This document shows, piece after piece, positions 47,126 through 55,019 of a stretch of DNA of 64,000 nt. Source of the stretch: Candidatus Jidaibacter acanthamoeba (lineage in GTDB: Bacteria > Pseudomonadota > Alphaproteobacteria > Rickettsiales > Midichloriaceae); NCBI RefSeq assembly GCF_000815465.1, contig NZ_JSWE01000058.1, positions 124,001-188,000 of the forward strand, written 5' to 3'. Position 1 is the stretch's first letter. Every line of letters begins with the position of its first letter. The notes below the pieces were generated by a model. The model was not told the DNA's origin. It ran no database searches and saw only the letters and a list, made by a program, of their open reading frames with translations. Position numbers and translations under genes: made by a program.

Positions 47126-47692
47126 ATGAAAATTATTGAAACAGATAGACTAATTTTGCGCACTTGGAAGGGTGAAGATGCTAAACCTTATTTTGATATT
47201 AACCAAGATTCGAAAGTAATAGAGTTTTTGCCTAAGGCGCTTACTATGCAGCAAGTTAAGGACTTTATTTCAGCTATGAATGATCAGTATATAAAGAATA
47301 ATTATACATTATTTGCTGCTGAGCTTAAGAAAACAGGAGAATTAATCGGCTTTATCGGGCTTAATTATATTGATTGGAAAGCACCGTTTACACCTGGCAC
47401 AGAAATAGGCTGGCGTTTAGGTGCTCTATATTGGGGTAAGGGCTATGCAACCGAGGGTGCGAAAGCAGTGTTAAACTACGGATTTAATAAGTGCAGGTTA
47501 AAAGAAATAATTTCTTTTACGGTGCCTATGAATAAGCGTTCCATTCGGGTCATGGAGAAAATAGGTATGCAGCATGACCGGGCGGGTGATTTTGCTCATC
47601 CTAAGTTGTCTCCTGATCATAAGCTTTCTAAACATGTATTATATATAATTAAAAACAACCTGGTAACTAATGAGCTGCACAATAAATCCTAA
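47126..47692 (+). CDS. GNAT acetyltransferase, RimJ/RimL type
   Basis: This 188-residue enzyme belongs to the Gcn5-related N-acetyltransferases that act on protein N-termini or small amines using acetyl-CoA. It starts IIETDRLILRTWKGEDAKPYF, the RimJ/RimL-type opening, and has GTEIGWRLGALYWGKGYATEGAKAV (the acetyl-CoA pyrophosphate loop), FTVPMNKRSIRVMEKIGM and HVLYII near the end. All core motifs are intact, unlike the broken relative at 57943-58616. The target is unknown. It lies 76 bases after the repeat-protein gene. Confidence 0.88.
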   Translation: MKIIETDRLILRTWKGEDAKPYFDINQDSKVIEFLPKALTMQQVKDFISAMNDQYIKNNYTLFAAELKKTGELIGFIGLNYIDWKAPFTPGTEIGWRLGALYWGKGYATEGAKAVLNYGFNKCRLKEIISFTVPMNKRSIRVMEKIGMQHDRAGDFAHPKLSPDHKLSKHVLYIIKNNLVTNELHNKS

Positions 47693-47813
47693 CCTCCAGG
47701 GTCCTTTGTTTAGTAATTTAAATGTGTATTTTTGTGCTGTTTTATATTATATTAACTGTCAAAGAGCTAATTTTTTACGACAAAAAAATATAAATAAAAT
47801 TATCAGGTGAATT

Positions 47814-48869
47814 ATGGATAAGCAAAAAGCATTAGAAGTAGCATTAAGTCAAATAGAAAAATCCTTCGGCAAAGGTTCCGTAATGAAACTCGGTAATAAA
47901 AAAACCGTGGATGTTGAAGCGATTTCGACCGGGTCGTTAGGTTTGGATATTGCACTCGGAATAGGCGGACTTCCGAGAGGAAGAATTATTGAAATATTCG
48001 GACCTGAAAGCTCAGGTAAAACTACGCTTACTTTGCATGTTGTAGCTGAGGCGCAAAAAGCAGGCGGTGCTTGTGCGTTTATCGATGCGGAACATGCGCT
48101 TGATCCGGTATATGCCAGAAAACTCGGAGTAGATATCAATGAACTTATCATCTCCCAACCGGATACTGGAGAGCAAGCTTTAGAAATTGCCGATACATTA
48201 ATTAGGTCAGGAGCATTAGATGTAATTGTAATTGATAGTGTGGCTGCACTGGTGCCGAAGGCTGAGATTGAAGGCGAGATGGGAGATAGCCATATGGGCT
48301 TGCAGGCGAGGCTTATGAGCCAAGCTCTAAGGAAAATTACCGCAAGTGTCGCAAGATCAAACTGTATTTTAGTATTTATTAATCAAATCAGGTCAAAAAT
48401 CGGTGTTATGTTCGGTAACCCGGAAACAACGACCGGCGGTAATGCTTTAAAGTTTTATGCTTCAGTAAGAATTGATATTAGAAAGATAGGTGCTTTAAAA
48501 GAAAAAGATGATGTAATTGGTAACCAAACCAGGGTTAAGGTGGTAAAAAATAAGGTTGCGCCTCCGTTTAAGACTGTTGAGTTTGATATTATGTATGGTG
48601 AAGGTATCTCTAAGACAGGAGAAATAATAGATTTAGCTACTAAAGCTGATATTATTGAAAAGTCCGGATCATGGTATGCTTATAAGGGGCAGAAAATCGG
48701 CCAAGGTCGTGAAAATGCTAAAAAGTATTTAAAAGATAATCCCTCAATAGCCACCGAAATTGAAATGCAAATCAGAAACAATAGTAACGTGGCCTCTATA
48801 ATCTCTGATGAAGTCGGCACTAACTCGCCTTCTGAGGGCGGAGCAGATGAAGCATCATCTGATTTTTAA
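47814..48869 (+). CDS. recA: recombinase RecA
   Basis: RecA forms the filament that pairs homologous DNA strands in repair. The 351-residue protein has Walker [10 protein letters not shown] (residues 63-71), Walker [11 protein letters not shown], the [20 protein letters not shown] loop and the normal C-terminal domain ending in an acidic tail ([11 protein letters not shown]). An AGGTGA lies just before the ATG. A terminator follows after 17 bases. I see no LexA-box-like dyad in the promoter region, but did not search exhaustively. Confidence 0.98.
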   Translation: MDKQKALEVALSQIEKSFGKGSVMKLGNKKTVDVEAISTGSLGLDIALGIGGLPRGRIIEIFGPESSGKTTLTLHVVAEAQKAGGACAFIDAEHALDPVYARKLGVDINELIISQPDTGEQALEIADTLIRSGALDVIVIDSVAALVPKAEIEGEMGDSHMGLQARLMSQALRKITASVARSNCILVFINQIRSKIGVMFGNPETTTGGNALKFYASVRIDIRKIGALKEKDDVIGNQTRVKVVKNKVAPPFKTVEFDIMYGEGISKTGEIIDLATKADIIEKSGSWYAYKGQKIGQGRENAKKYLKDNPSIATEIEMQIRNNSNVASIISDEVGTNSPSEGGADEASSDF

Positions 48870-48886
48870 TATTATAATTTAGTTGG

Positions 48887-48919
48887 AAACCTCCGAAGCG
48901 TAAGGTTTGTGGGGTTTTT
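48887..48919 (+). terminator. rho-independent terminator after recA
   Basis: AAACCTC pairs with GGGGTTT (one G-U pair) and is followed by TT. It lies 17 bases beyond the recA stop. Confidence 0.75.
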
Positions 48920-49078
48920 AACTAAATTGAATTGTATTTCATCAATGTAAGTATATATTGTTGCCTGCTTTTCACATCTTATGCTAACTAATTTAGGGTG
49001 CATGTAAAATTGTAGGTGACTACGGTTGACTTTTATGATTATCTTTATAGAATGGGGCGAACTTTTTATAGGGAAATC

Positions 49079-50173
49079 ATGAGAATAGCTTTTAACTTCT
49101 TGTTTATTCTTTCTCTTTCTACACAAGCATTAGCAAATCAAAATGCAAATCAAGATGAAAATCGAAATTGTTTAGAAAAAAGATATGTATTTGACATAGG
49201 ATCAGGTTCTACTAAATCAAAAGGATATTTAGTAGATATATGTCAGAACAAATTAATTAAAAATTTAGGTGAGGTAAATAAGGCTGTACGGTATCAGCAA
49301 TGTATATCAAGTTCAATTGATAAAAGCTCAATAACCGAAGAGTGTTTAACAAACGGGTTAAGGGCATTAAAAGCAATTGAGCAGGAATACGGGATTGATT
49401 GCGGTGAGCATAAATGCAAAGGAGTTGCAACCGCTTGGGCAAGAAATGCAAAAAATTCAAGCGAATTACTTAACACTTTTAAACTGCATGATATCCACAT
49501 AAACTTAATTTCTCAAAAAGAAGAAGGAGAATTAGGGTTCAAAACAGCTCTAAGTGATCCGTATTTAAAAGGAGTTGATCCTGATAAGTTACTTATTTGG
49601 GATATCGGAGGCGGTAGTTTTCAGCTCTCGGTTCAAGACGAACATGATGAAATCCATACATATGAAGGACCATGGGGCTTATTTAATTTTGTTCACCAGT
49701 TAAAAGAAGATTTTTCCTTAAAAGGAATTAATTTAACTAAGGAAGGTTTCTTTAATAAAGATGAATTAAAAGAAATTTTAGAATATACGTCGCATGAATT
49801 AGGTAAAGATATTCAAAAAGATAAATTGATTGTTGAGAAGCTTAAAACTGCAAAAGTAGTAGGTATAGGCAGAATAATGTACATGGGTATTAAGTATGAG
49901 CTCGATCTTACTAATCCGATCAGTAAAGAAGAAATTAAAGATTTAATATATGAATTTGCCGGAATGACGGTTAGTGAGGCTCAGAAGAAATATCCTAAGC
50001 TACCCGATCATTTTGCTCCGCTAATTCAACAAGCATTAATCTTAGTTTATGGAGTCATGGATGGTGCAGGTATTAATAAACTTGAAATTATAGAGTCAAC
50101 CTTAACTGATCACCTGGTCCTTGACCAAAGCTTTTGGCATGGTGAAGTTACAGTAGCTCAGCAATCTTTTTAG
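49079..50173 (+). CDS. secreted Ppx/GppA-family phosphatase-like protein
   Basis: The ASKHA-fold phosphatases Ppx and GppA cut polyphosphate or pppGpp. This 364-residue protein has the two phosphate loops (DIGSGSTKSKGYLVD near 30-45, IWDIGGGSFQLSV near 173-186), the VATAWARNAKNSSELLNTF region and the SQKEEGELGF catalytic-glutamate region expected of the family. It also has a signal peptide (MRIAFNFLFILSLSTQALA, cleavage about residue 20), which cytosolic Ppx/GppA lack, so it acts in the periplasm or outside. Related GDA1/CD39 ecto-apyrases share these motifs. An AGGGA lies five bases before 49079; an upstream frame start at 49016 would bury the signal peptide. Its end overlaps lpxB tail-to-tail by 26 bases. 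Confidence 0.75.
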   Translation: MRIAFNFLFILSLSTQALANQNANQDENRNCLEKRYVFDIGSGSTKSKGYLVDICQNKLIKNLGEVNKAVRYQQCISSSIDKSSITEECLTNGLRALKAIEQEYGIDCGEHKCKGVATAWARNAKNSSELLNTFKLHDIHINLISQKEEGELGFKTALSDPYLKGVDPDKLLIWDIGGGSFQLSVQDEHDEIHTYEGPWGLFNFVHQLKEDFSLKGINLTKEGFFNKDELKEILEYTSHELGKDIQKDKLIVEKLKTAKVVGIGRIMYMGIKYELDLTNPISKEEIKDLIYEFAGMTVSEAQKKYPKLPDHFAPLIQQALILVYGVMDGAGINKLEIIESTLTDHLVLDQSFWHGEVTVAQQSF

Positions 50174-51296
50174 CTGCAAGCATACTGGGCTTTTCACCGT
50201 TTTTGACATTAAACATATTTAAAGCAAGATTAAACTTTTCTTTTTGATAATCTTGCTTTTCTTTATTATTTAATAGTGCGTATAATGCATTACTAATATT
50301 TCCCGCGGTACATTTATCCTGTATTAATTCGGGAACTACTTCCTCCTGTAAAATAATATTCGGAAGAGCAAAGTACTTTGTGGTAATAAAGAATTTTAAA
50401 ATAAATGCAGTTAAGCTGGATACCTTATAAGCTACAATCATAGGTAAGTTATAACGCATCAATTCAAGCGAAGAAGTTCCGGATTTAACTAATGCTATAT
50501 CGCTTGCAAATAATAACTCATCTTTAATTTTACTATTAGAAGAAATAAGGGGAGAAAACTGACCGAATTCATTTTTTAAAATCTCTTCCAGATGAGGAAG
50601 GGTAGGGATAAAAAGAGTAATATTCGGTTGTTTTTCCTTAATATCTTTTAGCGCCTCAATAAAAATAGATATATGTTTCTTCAATTCACCTTTTCTGCTA
50701 CCGGGCATTATGGTTAGCAGCTTATTTTTTAAGGGAATATTATATTTAGTATAAGTTTCTTCTTTGGATAAACTTTGTACTAAAGGTTCTTCAAGGATCG
50801 GATGCCCGACAAAAGTTGAAGGGAACCCAATCGTATCAAAATATGGCTTTTCAATTGGCAAAATTAAAAGTTGATGATCATATAAAGCTTTAACTCTATA
50901 TATACGTTCAGGTTTATATGCCCAAACACTCGGTGCAACATAATTAATAATTTTAATTTTATTTCCGAAATATTTTCTTAAACGTTTAATTAATCTTAAA
51001 TTGAATCCGGGAGAATCAATGGTGATAATTACATCAGGATTTATTTTTATAATTTCCTGATAAGTTTTAGTTAGAAGCTTCTTAATCTTAAATATTTTAG
51101 GAAGTACCTCGATATAACCCATAATAGAAATTTCTTCTATATCAAATATGCTATTTAGCCCTTGAGAAATCATTTTACTACCGCCTACACCATAAATACT
51201 GCAATTAGGCAACAAAAGCTTTAAGGAATTAATTAAGTTTGCTCCGATCAAATCCCCAGAAGGTTCCCCGGCAATAATAAAAATTTTAGGCGGCAT
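50148..51296 (-). CDS. lpxB: lipid-A-disaccharide synthase
   Basis: LpxB joins UDP-diacylglucosamine and lipid X to form the lipid A disaccharide. This 382-residue GT-B glycosyltransferase begins KIFIIAGEPSGDLIGANLI, the LpxB signature, and has SIMGYIEVLPKIFKI, VITIDSPGFNLRL, INYVAPSVWAYKPERI and LLTIMPGSRKGELKKH. The C-terminal domain has LVKSGTSSLELMRYNLPMIVAYK. Complete and normal in size. Its start overlaps the sdhE stop by 11 bases. It shows the organism makes lipid A. Confidence 0.96.
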   Translation of the reverse strand: MPPKIFIIAGEPSGDLIGANLINSLKLLLPNCSIYGVGGSKMISQGLNSIFDIEEISIMGYIEVLPKIFKIKKLLTKTYQEIIKINPDVIITIDSPGFNLRLIKRLRKYFGNKIKIINYVAPSVWAYKPERIYRVKALYDHQLLILPIEKPYFDTIGFPSTFVGHPILEEPLVQSLSKEETYTKYNIPLKNKLLTIMPGSRKGELKKHISIFIEALKDIKEKQPNITLFIPTLPHLEEILKNEFGQFSPLISSNSKIKDELLFASDIALVKSGTSSLELMRYNLPMIVAYKVSSLTAFILKFFITTKYFALPNIILQEEVVPELIQDKCTAGNISNALYALLNNKEKQDYQKEKFNLALNMFNVKNGEKPSMLAAKKIAELL

Positions 51297-51561
51297 TTAT
51301 TCTTATTCTATTAAAATTAATAATGAGCTTTATAATTTTAGAATCTACAAGGCTGTCTTCCGGACTTTCCTTTTCACAAATTAAGTCATATAAAATTACA
51401 TCATCTATTTCAAGAAAGCGCTCATAATCCAGTAGTTCCTGCAAAGAAAAAGAAGGTATATACCTTGCAGCAAACTCTCCGATTAAAATATCGGTTTCTT
51501 TGCAGCCTCTATGGGTGCTTCTATATAATAGCTGTTTGCGTTTAGTTTCTATATTCTGCAT
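51286..51561 (-). CDS. sdhE: succinate dehydrogenase assembly factor SdhE family
   Basis: SdhE (Sdh5) attaches FAD covalently to the succinate dehydrogenase flavoprotein. This 91-residue protein has the family's RSTHRGCKETDILIGEFA, containing the RGxxE motif, and helices with LQELLDYERFLEIDDVILYDLI. Length is normal. It overlaps lpxB by 11 bases, an unusual pairing of unrelated pathways in one operon. The sdh genes are not in the window. Confidence 0.85.
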   Translation of the reverse strand: MQNIETKRKQLLYRSTHRGCKETDILIGEFAARYIPSFSLQELLDYERFLEIDDVILYDLICEKESPEDSLVDSKIIKLIINFNRIRINAA

Positions 51562-51801
51562 AACTTAAAGTATTTTTATGAGAGCATAGTTAAGTAAATT
51601 TTTCCTGCAAGGGTAATTTTTTAATTAGAGTGGTTTAGGATTCAGCTTAAGGTTGAATATTTTTAAATTTTGCTTTATTTAATAATTTTGTAACAAGTAT
51701 AATTAATAACTGCTTGGAATAGTAATATATTACTAATATTTTTAAAATACTTGCAACTTGTTGCATTGCAATATATTATAATACTAATGGGGAATTATTT
51801 T

Positions 51802-53139
51802 ATGGGTTTAAATATGGTGGAATCTTTAAGTGCAAAGGCTCAAGATAAAAAAGTTGCAAAGTTGGTTATACCATCTTTAAATAAGGAGATCGAGCTGCCT
51901 ATAATAGAGGGAAATGAAGGCCCTGCAGTTATGGATGTTACAAAATTATATCAGGAAACCGGGTTGTTTACTTATGATCCCGGCTTTATGTCTACTGCTT
52001 CTTGTCACTCTGCAATGACTTTCATTGACGGAGAAGAAGGGATTTTAAGACATAGAGGCTATGATATTGCAGATCTGGCAGAAAAAAGTGACTTTCTGGA
52101 AGTTTGTTATTTATTATTGCATGGTGAGCTGCCGAGTTCTTCTGAAAAGGAAGTATTTGTTAAGAACATTAAACACCACACGCTTGTGCATGAACAGCTA
52201 CAGTTCTTATTTAGAGGATATCCGAGAAGATCGCATCCGATGGCTGTTATGGTTGGAGCGGTTAGTTCTTTATCAGCATTTTATCATGATACCCTTGATA
52301 TTAAAGATAGCGTACAGAGAGAGAATGCTGCTTTAAAATTAATTGCAAAAGTACCGACTCTTGCTGCAATGACTTATAAATATTCTGTCGGGCAACCATT
52401 TGTTTATCCGGATAATAGTTTAAGTTATGGTGAAAACTTCCTTAAAATGATGTTTGCACTACCTACTGAAGAATATAAGATTAATCCGGTATTTGCTAAG
52501 GCAATTGAAAAGATATTTATTTTGCATGCTGATCACGAGCAAAATGCTTCAACTTCAACTGTAAGGCTTGCCGGCTCTTCCGGAGCTAATCCTTTTGCAG
52601 TGATTGGTGCAGGTATTGCTTCACTTTGGGGGCCGGCACATGGCGGTGCAAATGAGGCTGTGCTTAGGATGCTCGAAGAGATAGGAAGCCCTGATAGGGT
52701 GTCGCACTTTGTTGAGCGTGCTAAAGATAAGAATGACCCGTTTAGGCTTATGGGTTTTGGGCATAGAGTATATAAAAATTATGATCCACGTGCATCAGTG
52801 CTTAAAAAAACCTGCCAGGAAGTATTGAATGAATTGCATATTAAAAATGATCCGCTACTTCAAATCGCAATTGAACTGGAAAAGATTGCTTTACAAGATG
52901 AGTACTTTATCGAGAAAAAGCTTTATCCTAACGTTGATTTCTATTCAGGTATTATTTATAGAGCGCTCGGGATTCCGACTCCTATGTTCACAGTAATGTT
53001 TGCTGTGGCAAGAACGGCTGGCTGGATAGCTCAATGGAAAGAAATGATCGAAGATCCGCAACAAAAAATCGGTCGTCCGAGACAGCTTTATATAGGTGAA
53101 AGCCATAGGGAGTTTCTTTCACTTTCAGATAGAAAGTAA
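51802..53139 (+). CDS. gltA: citrate synthase
   Basis: Citrate synthase condenses acetyl-CoA and oxaloacetate as the first TCA step. The 445-residue protein has the type II pattern of Gram-negative bacteria: [22 protein letters not shown]242/H245 in [28 protein letters not shown], catalytic H321 in [14 protein letters not shown] and D379 in VDFYSGI. The start is taken at 51802 because GGGGA lies eight bases upstream; the frame is open to 51751 but the added residues are not family-like. A terminator follows. The gene is widely used for Rickettsiales phylogeny and would identify this host. Confidence 0.96.
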   Translation: MGLNMVESLSAKAQDKKVAKLVIPSLNKEIELPIIEGNEGPAVMDVTKLYQETGLFTYDPGFMSTASCHSAMTFIDGEEGILRHRGYDIADLAEKSDFLEVCYLLLHGELPSSSEKEVFVKNIKHHTLVHEQLQFLFRGYPRRSHPMAVMVGAVSSLSAFYHDTLDIKDSVQRENAALKLIAKVPTLAAMTYKYSVGQPFVYPDNSLSYGENFLKMMFALPTEEYKINPVFAKAIEKIFILHADHEQNASTSTVRLAGSSGANPFAVIGAGIASLWGPAHGGANEAVLRMLEEIGSPDRVSHFVERAKDKNDPFRLMGFGHRVYKNYDPRASVLKKTCQEVLNELHIKNDPLLQIAIELEKIALQDEYFIEKKLYPNVDFYSGIIYRALGIPTPMFTVMFAVARTAGWIAQWKEMIEDPQQKIGRPRQLYIGESHREFLSLSDRK

Positions 53140-53164
53140 TACTTAATTAAAAGCAATAAGTAAT

Positions 53165-53196
53165 AAAAAGGACGTGCGTTGAGCGCGTCTTTTTTT
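53165..53196 (+). terminator. rho-independent terminator after gltA
   Basis: GACGTGC pairs with GCGCGTC (one G-U pair) between flanking A and T runs; seven T follow. It starts 26 bases after the gltA stop. Confidence 0.85.
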
Positions 53197-53620
53197 ATGT
53201 GTATTCTACTTAATCCACCTAATATTATTTTAGAATTTGCTCTTGTTAATGCTTCTCCGACTTGGCTGCATTTTGGTTATAGTTTCTCAATATTTAATAA
53301 AATCTTAGTATTTCTATATGTTTTAAAGTTTAGTTAAAAAATAGTTACTATTACATTAAGATTAAGTAATAGCTGCTGGTTTATTGTTATTATTGTTCAT
53401 TGTATATTTAATTAACATATATTAAATCACATAGAACAAGTATTAGAATAAATTTAAAATGTTAATTAAGTTATTGATATTTTAAACAAATCTTAAAAAA
53501 CTACTATTTTTTTACATTGTTAGTATCAGTTTGGTTATAAATTGGTATTGCGGTAAATGAAAAAAAATTTGTATAATTTGCCCCTGTCTTAACAAAAATT
53601 ATTTTAAGGAGTAAAATTAT
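53197..53620. other. long AT-rich intergenic region
   Basis: More than 400 bases between the gltA terminator and the next gene contain no supported gene, tRNA or long repeat. The last 75 bases hold a promoter. The rest is T- and A-run rich without obvious dyads. Confidence 0.5.
53548..53577 (+). promoter_or_regulatory. promoter of the 151-residue hypothetical gene
   Basis: TTGCGG (53548-53553) and a perfect TATAAT (53572-53577) are 18 bases apart, 44 bases before the ATG. Confidence 0.5.
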
Positions 53621-54076
53621 ATGACTATCTATAACGGCAGTGATCCAGATTATATTGAGTATCAAAAAAAATTAATTTTAAATGAAAGCGATTCTCTTTT
53701 AAAACAAATTTCTAAAATTTGCTCAAAGAAATATCACCCAAGCACCCCTCCTAATGCTTTAAAAAAAGTGTTTCCAGAATTTTTTGAACAATTTAAAAAA
53801 GATATTAAAATACCGATGGAGACATCAATTTTAAAAGAAATGCTTGATGATTATAAAATAGATTTTATAAAATTTAAAGCCGCGGTAAAAGAAGGTATCA
53901 ATGACCTTAAGAACCGTGAATTTTTAAATTGTAAGGAATCATTTATAACTTTAAAAAATGATAAAGAATTAAAATCTTATTTGCCAGATTTTTGTAAAGC
54001 TAGCATTTCTAATATGACGGAAAACTATATCTGTGAAAATGAATTTATAGAGTTTGCTATAAGTTTTTTTGATTAA
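53621..54076 (+). CDS. hypothetical protein
   Basis: I do not recognise this 151-residue protein. It is charged (Lys/Glu/Asp), helical, cytosolic by composition, and contains four Cys (near 34, 101, 121 and 135). A strong AAGGAG lies nine bases before the ATG, a promoter lies upstream and a hairpin terminator downstream, so it is a single-gene unit and almost surely expressed. A small effector or regulatory protein are both possible; the sequence gives no decisive clue. Confidence 0.65.
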   Translation: MTIYNGSDPDYIEYQKKLILNESDSLLKQISKICSKKYHPSTPPNALKKVFPEFFEQFKKDIKIPMETSILKEMLDDYKIDFIKFKAAVKEGINDLKNREFLNCKESFITLKNDKELKSYLPDFCKASISNMTENYICENEFIEFAISFFD

Positions 54077-54112
54077 AAATGTCATTACTGTAATTCGTAT
54101 TTATCGTTATAA

Positions 54113-54160
54113 GAACTAAAGTTATTTTTATAAAAAATCAAACTTTAGTTCCTTTCTTCC
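54113..54160 (+). terminator. long hairpin terminator
   Basis: GAACTAAAGTT and AACTTTAGTTC form an 11-bp perfect stem; inner ATTTTT/AAAAAT extends it with one bulged C. A pyrimidine tract CCTTTCTTCCTTT follows. It closes the hypothetical gene at 53621. Confidence 0.65.
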
Positions 54161-54190
54161 TTTAAAAAATAATTTAATAAAATTTAATCA

Positions 54191-54949
54191 ATGTTAAAAA
54201 AAATATTAGTATTATTAATGCTATTAATGCCAGGTTTAGCCAGTGCTGATAATAGTTTTTATGCGAAAATCGGACTTGGTTATATCAAGCCTAATGAGAA
54301 ATCCGCTTACAAAAATAATTCGGGCAAGCATCATAATAATTCGTTTTTTAGAAATGATTTTTTATTTGATCTAGGTCTTGGTTATCAAGTAAGTGATGCA
54401 ATTGAGGTCGGGCTAACCTTTCAACATGGGAAAAGTAAATTAAACGCAGGGTCATTAGGTAACTATGCTTATCCTATTACTACCGTAAACATGTCCGGAT
54501 TTCCGATAAGGGTCGCTTGCACACCGTTTTCAGCATCCAAACTAAAAATCTCTACTACTGCCGTACTTGCTAGCGTTAATTACAATTTAGGTAAAATCTA
54601 TAACTTTTCTCCTTATATATTTGCAGGAGCGGGCATGGCTAGACATAAATACCGCAGTGCCGATTCACAGGTAAATTGTTTGGAGGAAATTTCAAATGCC
54701 TACAGAGCAGTTGATTATAAGATACCAGGTAAAGTGCATAATAACTTTGCATGGAGTGTTGGGGTAGGGGGGCAGCTACCGATTAACGAGCAATTATATT
54801 TAGACTTAGCATTAAGATATTATGATTACGGACAAATAAAAGCTGAAAACAAAAAATATGTAAACAGTATGATGATTGATAATGTCGGAACTGCAAAAAT
54901 TAAAATTAAAGGGGCTATGTTTTTAGTAGGAATTACCGTTAAATTTTAA
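54191..54949 (+). CDS. outer-membrane beta-barrel protein
   Basis: This 252-residue protein has a signal peptide (cleavage likely after ASA at residue 19) and alternating amphipathic strands such as SFYAKIGLGYIKP, FLFDLGLGYQVSDAIEVGLTF, YIFAGAGMARHKYRS and LYLDLALRYYDYG. It ends MFLVGITVKF, the aromatic C-terminal residue recognised by the BAM machinery. The size suits an 8-stranded barrel of the OmpA/OmpW-like or rickettsial Surface_Ag_2-like type; I cannot choose between them. Two Cys in the outer loops could form a disulfide. It is a likely surface-exposed antigen. No good ribosome site is visible. Confidence 0.8.
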   Translation: MLKKILVLLMLLMPGLASADNSFYAKIGLGYIKPNEKSAYKNNSGKHHNNSFFRNDFLFDLGLGYQVSDAIEVGLTFQHGKSKLNAGSLGNYAYPITTVNMSGFPIRVACTPFSASKLKISTTAVLASVNYNLGKIYNFSPYIFAGAGMARHKYRSADSQVNCLEEISNAYRAVDYKIPGKVHNNFAWSVGVGGQLPINEQLYLDLALRYYDYGQIKAENKKYVNSMMIDNVGTAKIKIKGAMFLVGITVKF

Positions 54950-55019
54950 CCATGTTACTCGAGCTAAACCCAAAATTATTTTAAAGTAAAAAATATTCTT
55001 AACCGGTTAATCCACGGGA

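Noticed and set aside
49016-49078. longer start for the Ppx-like protein
   Set aside because: Adds 21 residues before a clear signal peptide and has no ribosome site; 49079 has AGGGA at good distance.
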